A DNA stretch of 64,000 nucleotides from Apostichopus japonicus (lineage: Eukaryota > Echinodermata > Holothuroidea > Aspidochirotida > Stichopodidae), in NCBI RefSeq assembly GCF_037975245.1, contig NC_092567.1:26520376-26584375 (forward strand), written 5' to 3'. Shown piece by piece: positions 1-12,423 of this stretch (positions are counted from its first letter, which is position 1; each line of letters opens with the position of its first letter). Position numbers and translations under genes: made by a program. The notes below the pieces were generated by a model. The model ran no database searches and was not told where the DNA came from. It saw nothing but the letters and a program-made list of their open reading frames with translations.

Positions 1-82
1 AATGTTGACGGGAAAATGTGTTTACTAATACGATTACAGATACCCTGACCTTGTAAGAACACGTCAACACTTATCTCTATAG

Positions 83-111
83 GCTTGAAATGAAGATCTT
101 TGGGAGTTAAG
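83..111 (+). other. Possible short non-coding exon with strong donor
   Basis: A short segment between an acceptor-like TCTCTATAG and an excellent donor AAG|GTAAGT at 112. It has stop codons in the frames that continue upstream, so if real it is more likely an untranslated exon, or the end of a longer exon starting after the ACAG at about 42-45. No protein similarity is visible. Confidence 0.15.
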
Positions 112-734
112 GTAAGTCTCAATACATGACTTTTTCTTTAAAATGTTTATGTTTCTGTTTTGTTGTGTTTGGCAACCTGAAGTAATGTTATTCCGAAATA
201 ACATTTAAAGTTTATATAAGTGCGCGTGCGCAGTAATTAATACGCCTGCAGCTATCAGCTGGAATCTCTAACATTTTAGTGAACTTGTGAAGACTGTAAA
301 AGTAAAAATGAGGCAATGAAACTATTGAATGAGTTTCATCTGTGTATCGTGTCCAGTTAATATATAGTCTGTGCTCAACGTATGCTTGTACTTAATTATT
401 ATAAGAGGTACAGAAGCTAGTGAAAATAAAATACTAAGTAAAAAATGCTATTCATCACGTGACAATGAAATGATTTGAATTAGCGTTACATTGAGTTAAA
501 TAAAGGTCGGGTGTATAGAGAGATATGAGGGGTGGGAGGGGGGGGGACACTGAGGTCAACATTGACCTAATATTCCCGACAGAAATACCAGTTTACCACA
601 AACATTCTTATGTTCAAATGCAACTGACAATGATCTGCACCCCATCCCACAAGCACCCCGGTCACACACTCATACACCCTGGCCACACGCAATTACCCTG
701 GCCACACACTCACGGACCCCCACTCTTAGCCAAA
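112..734. other. AT-rich non-coding stretch
   Basis: No gene seen. It contains a G run near 538-546 and ordinary AT-rich sequence. The long frame beginning at 525 is open mainly because of the minisatellite that follows. Confidence 0.5.
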
Positions 735-972
735 CGTCCTCCTCGACACGGCCTCCTCCCACCCGTCCTCCTCCACACAGCCTCATCCCACCCGTCCTAC
801 TCCAGACGGCCTCCTCCCACCCGTCCTCCTCGACACGGCCTCATCCCACCCGTCCTCCTCCAGACGGCCTCATCCCACCCGTCCTCCTCCAGACGGCCTC
901 CTCCCACCCGTCCTCCTCCAGACGGCCTCCTCCCACCCGTCCTCCTCCAGACGGCCTCCTCCCACCCGTCCT
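735..972. repeat. 29-bp C-rich minisatellite, about 8 copies
   Basis: Tandem copies of a 29-bp unit containing CGTCCTCCTC, a GACGGCCTC or GACACGGCCTC core and TCCCACC. The last four copies are nearly identical and the first ones differ at a few sites. The unit length is not a multiple of three, so the repeat is read in all frames in turn. This explains the spurious Pro/Arg/Ser-rich frames on both strands (525-1145 + and 797-1066 -). Confidence 0.92.
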
Positions 973-1426
973 TTAGCAACACACCCGCCATTGCCACAGA
1001 CAGCCGGCAGAGAATGTCCTCATACCCCCCTTCTCGAGTCCTAGACTCAATAGTTAATGTAACCATCTGTGATCATTATGTTATTATTTATATAACCTGT
1101 ACACATAAAGTGATATTTAATATCGAAAGATACATTCACACTTGATTGATTGATATATATTGTTTTTATGTGTCACTTAAAAGTCCGCCGACAACCAGTC
1201 AGTGAACCATTATATTATGCCTTGTATATTTGACAAATTTCCTATCCAAATTAATTAGTTAAACATTATTAAACCTATCCTTCGCTGGCTGCCTTAACGG
1301 AACTACTAATAAATATGGGCTTGAGTTTCAAGTATATGCTTCCATGTCAAATTCACGATATAAGTTCGCTTAAAAAAAAAATCGATTCGTGATGGTATAT
1401 GACCTGTACGATTAAGGCACACGATA

Positions 1427-1462
1427 ATTATTTATTAATTATTAATTATTAATATTTATTAT
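1427..1462. repeat. TTAATTA-type low-complexity tract
   Basis: Short repeated ATTAATTATT sequence. No gene is visible from about 1150 to 1700 apart from this tract. Confidence 0.6.
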
Positions 1463-1705
1463 GCTATTATTTAATATCTTAAGTATGGACTTTGCATGCC
1501 TTTGTTTAGCACATGTTTAGCACGTTCACTGTGCTTTTACCAATAACACAGTAATATGCCCTAAAAGCACTCTTTCTAATGAGAACACCTTCCGCCTTTA
1601 AGATATGAAACTCAGCTCCATCTCGCCTTACTTTCTATTGTATTGTGGGAGAAAAGGTTATTCACGTCTAATGTTTTGTGAAAGTTTCATTATTAAGGTC
1701 GTTTA

Positions 1706-1768
1706 TCCTCCTCCTCCTCCTCCTCCTCCTCCTCCTCCTCCTGCTGCTCCTCCTCGTCCTCCTCCCCC
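1706..1768. repeat. (TCC)n trinucleotide microsatellite
   Basis: About twelve perfect TCC/CTC units, then an interrupted GCTGCTCCTCGTCCTCC tail. It creates poly-Pro, poly-Leu and poly-Glu frames on both strands that are not genes. Confidence 0.93.
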
Positions 1769-2036
1769 CTTATTTCTCCCTGCTCCCTCTTCTTTGTGTC
1801 TGCATTTCCTTGCAAATTCCCATTATTAAGTATCATCATCCTGTTATCGCGCGTCTTATCCTTGGGAGTTTGCATCGTCGTATTTGTAAAAAAAAGACAT
1901 CACCTCTTTTTACCCATAAAAGTGTCTGATGCTGCGTCATTGCGTGTGTTTCCTGTCTGGGACTGCTCCAACGTAAACCTTTGTATTCAAACCTGTCATT
2001 AATGTTTCATTTTCTTCTTTCTTTCTTTCCCATCAG

Positions 2037-2097
2037 CAAAGAAAGACAAAAGCACCTGCCCTCAATATAGTGTTTTATTATTTATCAGTTTCTTCAC
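2037..2097 (+). CDS. Candidate internal exon, function unknown
   Basis: A 61-bp segment preceded by a long pyrimidine tract ending CCCATCAG and followed by the strong donor CAC|GTGAGT. Frame 1 is open and reads 20 residues starting QRKTKAPALN. The splice signals are among the best in the first 8 kb, but no partner exon with matching phase was found and the peptide resembles no family I recognise. It could be an exon of a long non-coding RNA or chance. Confidence 0.22.
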
Positions 2098-2489
2098 GTG
2101 AGTTCATCGTGAATAATAATGTCAGAATAAGGCCTACCATGACATCGGTACAAAAAAAACAAAACAAAAGGAGTTAAAGAAGACAGAGTTGAGTCTCACG
2201 AAGTGTGACATGACGTCCAATATGGCTAAATAATTAATAAGTTTCATTTCCTATAGTTATTTCATCACTGCGCATTGCTAAACATGTACGTACATATATA
2301 CGGGGTATACCAAACATTAATAGCGTTATTAAATATTGACATAGCGGTCACCATTATTCACGCTTGACTTTCTATGTCATACCAATGTATGCAACTCACA
2401 CATCTTGCACATGGTGAACAAATAAGCCTGATATAGAAACAGCTACTTTGTACAGGCATAGATCTTATTCTATATAAGTAATATAGCTT

Positions 2490-2518
2490 AATCACCGTCT
2501 TATAATCACCGTCTTATA
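2490..2518. repeat. Direct duplication, two copies
   Basis: TAATCACCGTCTTATA occurs twice in immediate succession. Confidence 0.8.
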
Positions 2519-2623
2519 TGCAAAACGAATCCGACGCAATTTTGATATCTATATGGTTTATTGTGTTTGAGTTTTTCTCTCTATATAGTTTCAATCATTA
2601 ACACTGTATCAGCCCAAATTATA

Positions 2624-2706
2624 ATTCAATGATATCAGGGATCAAACATCAATTCAAATATATCAGGGATCAAATATCTTTCACTGATATCAGGGATCAA
2701 ACATCA
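2624..2706. repeat. 28-bp tandem repeat, three copies
   Basis: Three diverged units share the core ATATCAGGGATCAAA followed by CATC or TATC. They lie in otherwise featureless AT-rich DNA. Confidence 0.85.
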
Positions 2707-5460
2707 TTCAATGCGTTCAAACACATTAATAGGTTGGTTCAATGAATTTGTGCCCTTTTTCTAAAACATTAGAAAAAAATGACAATAGAAAACTCTGTAA
2801 TTTGAAAATAGACCAATTTTGTTTACATTCATTCTTTTTCAGAAAAATGAAAGAGAGTAATATATGAAAATTAATTTGTTGATAACATTTGACCGACAGA
2901 TCCGTATTGGTATGTATGGTTGATTGCATCTTTCGTGATCAAATACAAATTTGGATGGAATATCCATATGGTAAAATCATGAAATATCTTTCATAACTGA
3001 AGTCTTACGTAGCTGGAATCGGCAGCTGGGACTAAGTAATCATATTTAAAATAAATGAAAAAGGACTTTGGTCTGCATTTGGCGGCAAAGTAACGGATTC
3101 TGCATTGACAGGTTGAGATTGCTAAAAAATGTTGATGACATTTTATGTTGTAGTAATGACGTGTATTGTCCCGATTACTGTTTATTAATTATCACTTCTC
3201 GGCAAAGCCAAGGAGTGTGCGCTAGATTAATCAATATTGTTTTTTTAGTAATGATATTAACAACAAATGTGGGAATGCTTAACGCAAACTGATGCTTTAC
3301 TAATCAGCTATACATATGGAGTTTAATAAGATTAATAATGTTACATTTGAAACAGCAATACATTCATCATCTTTATGTCGATAGACTGTTTAAAGAGCTT
3401 CTCGAATTGAATCTTCAGAATTTTTTAATTATTTTTAAATTCTTCTATGCTTGTTGGAGTAGACTCCGAAAACAGATGGTATTCATAAATAAAACATCAC
3501 TAAGAAATGCATGACCTCTTTCCGATAGTGTAAAGCCCAAGATATAACGTCTGTCGCATTTGTAACCCATACCGTGCCTGCTAAACTCATCAAGACACAG
3601 TAGGCTGTTTGAGGGGAAAAAGGCATAATAGTACGATGGCTTCTGCAAAATGGTGATGCTATTGGTTATAATTATGAAAGCACACACAGGGATGGGTACT
3701 TTCTATGTAAAAGTAAAACGGTCAACAACAAGTCAACAAGGAATTAGGTCCGCTCCTCCGAGCCCATGACGCCCTCACCACTGATCCTGGTGGTATATAC
3801 ACCTCTCTTTGCAACCTCACACACAAAAAAGTAAAAAATATTTATTAGCATAACTTAGCGATTTGACCTAAATACCGAGCTAATAAATTCTAAAATTTGT
3901 CTCACAATGCACCATCTGCGGTGTAAACTATTATCTTTTTTGTTTAGGAGACGACCCTCACATCCCTATACCCCTGCACCTACACCCCCATCATGCCACT
4001 GGCAAACATTACGCATGACTGAGGATACGTCATATGATTGAATAAATATCACACATGCCCTGATGGCTTGCCATAGTTTGAGGAGACGGTGACAATTGGA
4101 AGAAAGTAGGTTACTATAAGCTTCACGGTGACCTCTATAGCATGTTGAGGTGGCATACTTCTATTATAATTAGAGTCTATGTCAGTCCGCTCGAAAGTTC
4201 TCCTTCAGGAAAAGTGCCAACAAGCAGTAGGAAAACATCTTTTGTGATGTGTTATCAATCAGGATCTATTGTTTGTGTCTTGCATGTTAAAGAGCATGAA
4301 TGGAAGTACATGTGCTGCAAAAGTTGGACCAAGTTAGGCCTCTCAGGAACAGCATACGAAAATTGTACTACTGAGTGAAGAGGTTTGTTTACAAGTGACG
4401 AAAACTTCAGGCTCTCATAGCAAAAAGTCTACATGGTCACGATACAAAAAGAATGATAGTGCCATGAAAGGCCAACTTGTCAGCAATCCGGTGATGGGTG
4501 GCGTTTAGCTAGTGAGAACGTCTGCCTAGACTCAGAGACCACATTACTTTTCTAATGTAAAGTGTAAATCAATGGGATTTTTATTGGGCGTATGCTACCT
4601 TGATACTGACAAGGCGAGAAGTTACAACTGTTTATACTCATGCTATCACTCTATACAATACAGAACGAGACCGCTTAATAACGCTAAAAATTGTATTTCA
4701 AGAACGTCATTTTGTAGTTTCTGTAAAACGTCGTCGAATAAAGACGTCGCGTTGGCAAACGTATCACATGATTGAATTAACACTATACTGATTGGTTGGA
4801 CAGTCTAAATACTCTCCAAATAGCCTCCAAAGGCTTATGCTATATAGCCTTTAACGGACATGCGCATAGTAATCATCGGTACGTGTAAATATTGACTTGC
4901 TTCTCCGACACCTATATTCTAAATAAATTTTTACTGCTTTTTTGTTGTTGTTGACGTACTACCGTTTTTGATGTGAGAACTTTGTGCTAAATTTTTGTAG
5001 TTCCCTCACGTTTTAAAAAACCATCGCTTTATTGTCAGGTGTTAGAATTCCTGTTCATATGGCTTTTACAATATGCGAAACTTGGGTGTAAGATGGCGAC
5101 AGGCGCAAACTTGCAATCAATACTGCATACATTTTCACACCATTACCAACCGATATTGTCATTTGTTGACTATTAGTACTTGTAGATATGTAGATTTGGT
5201 TTACTAAGAGAAGAATTTGACAGGGAATCGCTTTTACCGGCCTCTGGTAAAATGTTGCTTTACATTGACGCTAACATTGACCATGTAATACAGAATTTGT
5301 TTCAATCCACGTTTTTTAAGACAAGAATGTAAGCTACTAATGAAAAAGCTTCAATGATTATTTCTCTTTTTAGGAATAAATATGGGAATTAAGGGAAATT
5401 CCCTTTAAGTTGAGGCGACGACATCATCCAATTATAAAGAAGGTGGTTTCATTACCATAT
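2707..5460. other. Gene-poor stretch
   Basis: No supported gene. Frames at 4142-4378 and 3445-3687 are open by chance: no splice sites fit and the composition is not protein-like. A GC-richer patch at about 3740-3820 may be a repeat fragment. Confidence 0.45.
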
Positions 5461-5569
<109 letters not shown>

Positions 5570-5599
5570 TGTATGTATGTATGTGTGTGGTTCTATTTG

Positions 5600-8500
5600 C
5601 AGATAGTAGTTTCATTAACCGCTTTTTCTCTCCCTATTTTTAAATAAAACTGGGCGAGTTGCCGTCGGGATTACAGGTCCTTCAGACTTTTTGAAAATGA
5701 TGTCTGGTAATAGACACAACGTTATAGTCTTCGTATATTTTCATAAGTATCTTATGAAATGTTGATACATTATTCTTCATACCATTTTTGCCAGTGCCCC
5801 CGGGCTATATCCCTTTAAACCTATCCTTCTCACCAGGCCTGGTTTGGGTAGTGATTACGAAGACAAAATTGTTAACTGGTTAACTTTGAAGATCTGTACA
5901 CTAAGCTTTACAGTTTGGTGCTCTTTCAAAAACGGTTCCTTAAAGCTGGTTTTCTCCTGCATAGCGCCACCAATATTGTAGCTGACGTTAATACTTCCAT
6001 ACCAGAAACAAACCCTAACAACATTCGAAAATGTATAGAAATGATATATTGATAATATCTTTATTATTTTATTCCGTTCGTCAACACATTAAGATGTAGT
6101 ACCCTGCTTAACCTACTGTGGCAATTTAAACCAGACCCAATGCTAGTTGATCAATGACGTATTAACCCCCTCCCCTCCACCCCCACCCTATCCCCGCTCC
6201 CCTGTTTTAAATCTTGCTTTAACATATATTGGGCGAGACGCATTACTAACGTTATACTCTCTACAGCTGAATGTACATGTCAAATATAATTTCTTGCCAG
6301 TAATATTTTTTTGTCCAAACGTGAAACTACCGATGTTAATGTCACTTTTCTTTTGAGAAATGTGTTTACATCTTTTAGAGGTACCTCTAGTCGTTGAATA
6401 AAATTTCATTATTTGTAATTGTCATTTCACTGTATATACATCAATAGAACACTGTCACTCAAACATATGGGTCCTCATCGCGCGGAGAGAGTTCAATAAT
6501 GATCATCCTATAACTGTCTAAATACTCCTGTATGAGTCCAATCCATCTAATATTAGTTGCTATGGATACAGCATAATAGAGTAATAAGTCAAATGTTGAC
6601 ATATAAACTAAATTAATACTTCATAATCCCATGGGAACTGCTAAGTAATTGTGACATTTGAGGGTAAAAAGGAGATTAAAGACTGACATTGTGTCTGTAT
6701 TTTTTTGGGGAAAAAAGCACTACAAAATTAAAATGTGTCGCGACGTCCCGACGGGTTAATTTGTTTAGTATACTAAAATTGTATCAAATTCAAACAAATG
6801 AGTAAAACGGGATATAAAATCGCAAAAAGTGAACTGGGTTCGACAGAAAGAAGTATATAATGTTTAAAATAAGGTTATAAATGTACACAATTAATTATGA
6901 TGGTTTCATCACGTAATAACGTAACAAAGATGCTGTGTGATGAAACGACTTGAGGCAAATCTCAGGTGGCATTGCTACAATAGATATTCCTTTTGTAAAT
7001 TAAACTTCAATGATTGGGGATACGTCTGTATACAAGCGTACATACACGTCTCTATACAAGCGTTTTATACAATGTTACTCACAGAAATTGAATCTAACAG
7101 CGCAGAATGGAGAAAGCTGTTTCGAGTTGCTTCCAGCTTATAAACTAAACAAGACAAAAAATATGAAAAAGGAGAAGAAAATATTCCCCCTCTTGAGCTG
7201 AGAAACAAATAGTAGCCTAATCATTTATAGGTAAGTACACGTTGGCTCTTCGGTTACTATTATTATTTGGAGAAACTTATTTCATACCTTTCCATCGCTT
7301 TTCTCTTTCGGTATTTAGGTGAAAGCCTCCTCATAAAAATAACATGTAAGTTCTACGGTATTTCTAAATGATTTGAAAAGCTCTAAAATGTTCATTTACC
7401 ACAGAAAGTAAACAATAAAACCCACACATTTTGAAGACACATCTTGCCAGTCTGTGATAGACATATTCCAAGTATTCCTCTAACACACAACTTAGTAGTT
7501 GTATCATAATGTCTTGGTACCACACGGCAACATACTAAGAGGATATAGTTCTAGTGCAGCCGGCGGTATTGTCTTCAATGTTTGACATAAGTGTCTTTTT
7601 CTTATATCCTGGTTTCCAAAAGAAAATCTCAGCGACATTTGAAAGTACTTCACGAAAGAGTACGAAAGTGTTGGTAGATTAAATCGATGAATTAGAAATG
7701 TTAATATCGATCTGGTATCTCTAATTTCAAGTACAGAAGACGCGCGATTATATTCGAACAGAACAATAAAAAAATAAAAAAAGATTTTGAATATTGCCAA
7801 CCTCGACGTGGAGATGGTTCTCTGTGACATGAAATCATATCTTTTAAAGGAATATATTATTTTGTTAATATGTGAGAAACATTATCTGAATGCATATATA
7901 ACTTATAATGTGTTAATAAATCATTTCAAGAAGACGAATTAGCCCGAGTTTATAATTATTATTATTTTTAATTTAAAAAGATTCCTGTTTGTAGCTCGGC
8001 ATCTATGAATTAACCATAATTAACTGCTAGGATTACATACGAATTCCACTATCATTGTAAAAGGTATATGTAGTGTAAAAACGTGTGACGTTTTGCAAAG
8101 AGAACTGTTCACATAGTGAAAGCAATAGTAGACACGTGCTTTAAAATTACACTAAAAGAAGAAAAAAAAGAAAAAAACATAATTAACTTCGGAAAATTAC
8201 ACGGTTGGCAGATTTTCTTATATGAAGCTAAGTTACTGACACAACGTATACAGTTAATTCGATAGTGCGTTATATATGGTGAATCCACATATCCTAGTTT
8301 AGTTCAGACAGTTGTTTATATTAACTTGTTATTTCTTCTGTTTGCTGTTTCTCTTTTATTCTTTATTCTCTTTTCTTGTTTCTTTTCGTTTTCATAACCT
8401 TTTGCTTGTATAACACATTATCCAGTTAATAAATACATTCGCAAAGAATCTCTCACTTTGAGTCTCAGAGTTGAGTATAGAAACGACAGAACGTCTCTTT

Positions 8501-9037
8501 AACGAGTGTACTTATACAAGTTTATTGAACTGACACCCTAGCCTTGCGGTTATTAGAAACGACTTATATGTCAAGTCTACTTTACAATCAAATTAGCGTA
8601 TAGTGACCATTTTGCTATCATAACGTCACTTTTTCCCTCCGGATTCATAAAGTTCCTGGTAGATCAAATAGAAATGTTCTCTCAATTACAAAGTAATTCT
8701 GCTAGCTTTAAATAACAGAAATGTTTTAATCTGATATGGCAAATTATGATTTGAAATAAATATTGCAGTAAGGTGAATCTATTGAAATATATGTTATAAA
8801 ATTAATGTATATAATCAACTATACTTATTTATGAATTTTATCGAGTGTAATTTCATTCTCGTTTAACAGCCAATATCATATTGTTAAGGATTGTAGCTAC
8901 ACTCTATACATGGTGGGTGTGTTACCTGCTAAGTGTTTTGCATTCTTTGACTTGTTTCACGTCAAGATCAACAACCTGCTATTGACTGCAACAGAATATA
9001 ACAGTTTTGCTATTTTATTGGTATATTTTCTGTATAG
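5600..9037. other. Gene-poor stretch
   Basis: No supported exon. The 108-codon - strand frame at 7504-7830 has no splice or start context and is expected by chance at this composition. A donor-like TAG|GTAAGT near 7231 has no open exon before it. Confidence 0.45.
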
Positions 9038-9105
9038 GAAGCACCATCAAGATGCTACAGCATGTTGGGTGGGAAGGTAATTCATACGATTGGCTATCAT
9101 ATAAG
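9038..9105 (+). CDS. Candidate internal exon, function unknown
   Basis: A 68-bp segment bounded by the acceptor TTTTCTGTATAG and the donor ATAAG|GTAAGA. Frame 1 is open throughout and reads 22 residues starting EAPSRCYSML and continuing GGKVIHTIGY, with two bases left over. No stop occurs in this frame, and the next base pair of signals is strong at both ends. I do not recognise the peptide. The flanking exons were not found, so it could be part of a very long gene or a non-coding transcript. Confidence 0.3.
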
Positions 9106-9123
9106 GTAAGAAATCTTAGGTTG

Positions 9124-9136
9124 GGGGGGGGGGGGC
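9124..9136. repeat. Poly-G tract
   Basis: An uninterrupted run of about 13 G just downstream of the candidate exon. It is one of many such runs in this window. Confidence 0.9.
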
Positions 9137-10139
9137 TTACGTCGACATGTGAAGTAGATTAGGGATTTTTCTGCTATATTTCAGACAAAAACATGGAAAA
9201 ACTGATCTGCTGGTCACCTATTATTCAGCCCAAATTCATTCAACAGTCTAAGGGATAATATTCATCAGTTTTCGACAAGAGATACTAGACTATATATTTT
9301 CACTGATATTTTAAAATAAATTTTTAAATCAAACCTTGAAATGTTCCCTTAAGTTTCTTCAGGATCTTCCGCTAGCATTAGTATGTAACTAATGAATGTA
9401 TAAGGAGTTGTTGACATTTGAAAACACCAATCACATTCCTTAATCATCCCCTATAGTTAATACATTTATAAATAACGCTTTCTCCTAATCATCCTTCAAC
9501 AACGTTGTTTAATGCCTCGCAACAAAAATTTTCCTTGACGTTTTGGTTTTGTCGTTGAAAGATTACGGTTTCTATTCTCTAGAGTGGAAACTCTCATTAC
9601 CCATAAATAACATCTCGGGGACATCTTGTCGGTTAACACGGACATTTCTCGATGTTCATCTTAAAGCGACAACATCTATACAAGATCTGACTTCATAGCA
9701 AGCAGCGATTTAATTCCCTTCGGTTTCACAAATTTACCGAAGCCTGAAATTGCTTCTACACGAATCAGAAAACGAAAGGTCTTACAATTTTATTTCCTAA
9801 GAAAAAGGCAGTTCTTCTCTTCATATAGCATTTCCGATCAGGTTAATTTTATGCGAAAATTGCATGTAATGACTGTAATAAGTCCATGCTGAAATAATGA
9901 GATGACTAATATCTCGTGTCAAAAGTATCTGGATTATCTTATAGCTAAAAAAAAAAATAGGTAAACCTTTTAAACTAATATGTACAATTATGATAGGATG
10001 GTATTGTCAAAAACGAGATCTCTCTAAGTAACCATTTTGTGGGGAATGAAAGAAATATTACTTAAGCAATACACAACGATAAACTTGTAGTTGTGTGAGC
10101 ATGGGTTAACATTATACGTGAACTTTAAACATCGTTAGG

Positions 10140-10440
10140 AGTAAAGATAATCCACTGCATAGATCATTGCCAGCACAGATCATTATCAATGCAGATCGCT
10201 ACCAAGACTATAGTACTGATCATTGTCATTAATCGAAAGATCACAATCAGTGTACAGATCATTGCCATTTGGACATTTACCGGCACTGATCAATACTGAT
10301 ATATGATTACAAGCAAGGAACATTATTATGCAGACTCATACGACAATGTGTTTAACCAATAGACAACATGGATAAAGATCATTGATCATAGATCATAGAT
10401 CATAGCCAATACATATCATTGGCTTGAGCGCTGTCAAAAT
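10140..10440. repeat. Decayed tandem repeat bordering the 17-bp array
   Basis: Irregularly spaced CAGATCATTGCCA-like words (for example at 10160, 10178 and 10252) and a GATCATA triplication near 10379-10402 precede the clean array. They look like diverged relatives of the adjacent minisatellite unit. Confidence 0.6.
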
Positions 10441-12346
10441 AGATTCATTACCAGTATAGAGTCATTACCAGTATAGAGTCATTACCAGTATAGATTCATA
10501 ACCAGTATAGATTCATTACCAGTATAGATTCATTACCAGTATAGACTCATAACCAGTATAGATTCATTACCAGTATATATTCATTACCAGTATAGACTCA
10601 TTACCAGTATAGACTCATTACCAGTGTAGATTCATTACCAGTATAGATTCATTACCAGTATAGATTCATTACCAGTACAGATTCATTACCAGTATATATT
10701 CATTACCAGTTTATATTCATTACCAGTATAGATTCATTACCAGTATAGATTCATTACCAGTATATATTCATTACCAGTATAGACTCATTACCAGTATAGA
10801 TTCATTACCAGTTTATATTCATTACCAGTATAGATTCATTACCAGTATATATTCATTACCAGTATAGACTCATTACCAGTATAGATTCATTACCAGTATA
10901 GACTCATTACCAGTATAGATTCATTACCAGTTTATATTCATTACCAGTATAGATTCATTACCAGTATAGACTCATTACCAGTATAGATTCATTACCAGTT
11001 TATATTCATTACCAGTATATATTCATTACCAGTATAGATTCATTACCAGTACAGATTCATTACCAGTATAGACTCATTACCAGTATAGATTCATTACCAG
11101 TACAGATTCATTGCCAGTATATATTCATTACCATTATAGACTCATAACCAGTATAGATTCATTACCAGTATATATTCATTACCAGTATATATTCATTACC
11201 AGTATAGACTCATTACCAGTGTAGATTCATTACCAGTATATATTCATTACCAGTATAGATTCCTTACCAGTACAGATTCATTACCAGTATATATTCACTA
11301 CCAGTATAGACTCATAACCAGTATAGATTCATTACCAGTATATATTCATTACCAGTATATATTCATTACCAGTATAGACTCATTACCAGTGTAGATTCAT
11401 TACCAGTATATATTCATTACCAGTATAGACTCATTACCAGTATAGATTCATTACCAGTATAGATTCATTACCAGTATAGATTCATTACCAGTATAGATTC
11501 ATTACCAGTACAGATTCATTACCAGTATATATTCATTACCAGTATAGACTCATTACCAGTATAGATTCATTACCAGTATAGATTCATTACCAGTACAGAT
11601 TCATTACCAGTATATATTCATTACCAGTATAGACTCATAACCAGTATAGATTCATTACCAGTATATTCATTACCAGTATAGACTCATTACCAGTGTAGAT
11701 TCATTACCAGTATATATTCATTACCAGTATAGATTCATTACCAGTATAGATTCATTACCAGTATAGATTCATTACCAGTATAGATTCATTACCAGTACAG
11801 ATTCATTACCAGTATATATTCATTACCAGTATAGACTCATAACCAGTATAGATTCATTACCAGTATATTCATTACCAGTATAGACTCATTACCAGTGTAG
11901 ATTCATTACCAGTATATATTCATTACCAGTATAGATTCATTACCAGTATAGATTCATTACCAGTATAGATTCATTACCAGTATAGATTCATTACCAGTAC
12001 AGATTCATTACCAGTATATATATTCATTACCAGTTTATATTCATTACCAGTATAGACTCATTACCAGTAAAGATTCATTACCAGTATAGATTCATTACCA
12101 GTATAGATTCATTACCAGTATAGATTCATTACCAGTATAGATTCATTACCAGTACAGATTCATTACCAGTATATATATTCATTACCAGTTTATATTCATT
12201 ACCAGTATAGACTCATTACCAGTAAAGATTCATTACCAGTATAGATTCATTACCAGTATAGATTCATTACCAGTATAGATTCATTACCAGTATAGATTCA
12301 TTACCAGTATAGAGTCAATATCAGTACAGAGTTATTACCAGGTTAG
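10441..12346. repeat. 17-bp minisatellite, about 110 copies
   Basis: Tandem units of CATTACCAGTATAGATT, with recurring variants at the 3' half: TATATT, TAGACT, ACAGATT, GTAGATT, TTTATATT, AAAGATT. Variants recur in fixed order, showing higher-order units of about 170, 200 and 155 bp. The last units (12310-12346) are diverged. No open frame of note is present: the unit contains TAG and TAA words. Confidence 0.97.
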
Positions 12347-12404
12347 AGCTCTACTAGTAAAAACTCCATACTGGTGTAGATAACTATCTCTATAGTGAAC
12401 ATCA

Positions 12405-12423
12405 CTAACCCTAACCCTAACCC
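12405..12423. repeat. Short interstitial telomere-like repeat
   Basis: About three CCCTAA units sit about 60 bp beyond the end of the 17-bp array. This matches the TTAGGG repeat used by most animals. Three units can also arise by chance or replication slippage. Confidence 0.7.

Noticed and set aside
525-1145. 206-codon + strand frame, the longest in the window
   Set aside because: Its length comes from the C-rich 29-bp minisatellite, which lacks stop codons. There are no splice or start signals and no family similarity.
4142-4378. 78-codon + strand frame with several Cys
   Set aside because: No splice signals at the ends and no recognisable pattern. Kept out for lack of support.
7504-7830. 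108-codon - strand frame
   Set aside because: Same reasoning: no supporting signals and random-looking composition.
10441-12346. CRISPR-like array
   Set aside because: Repeats are directly adjacent 17-bp units without unique spacers, in a eukaryotic sequence. It is a minisatellite.
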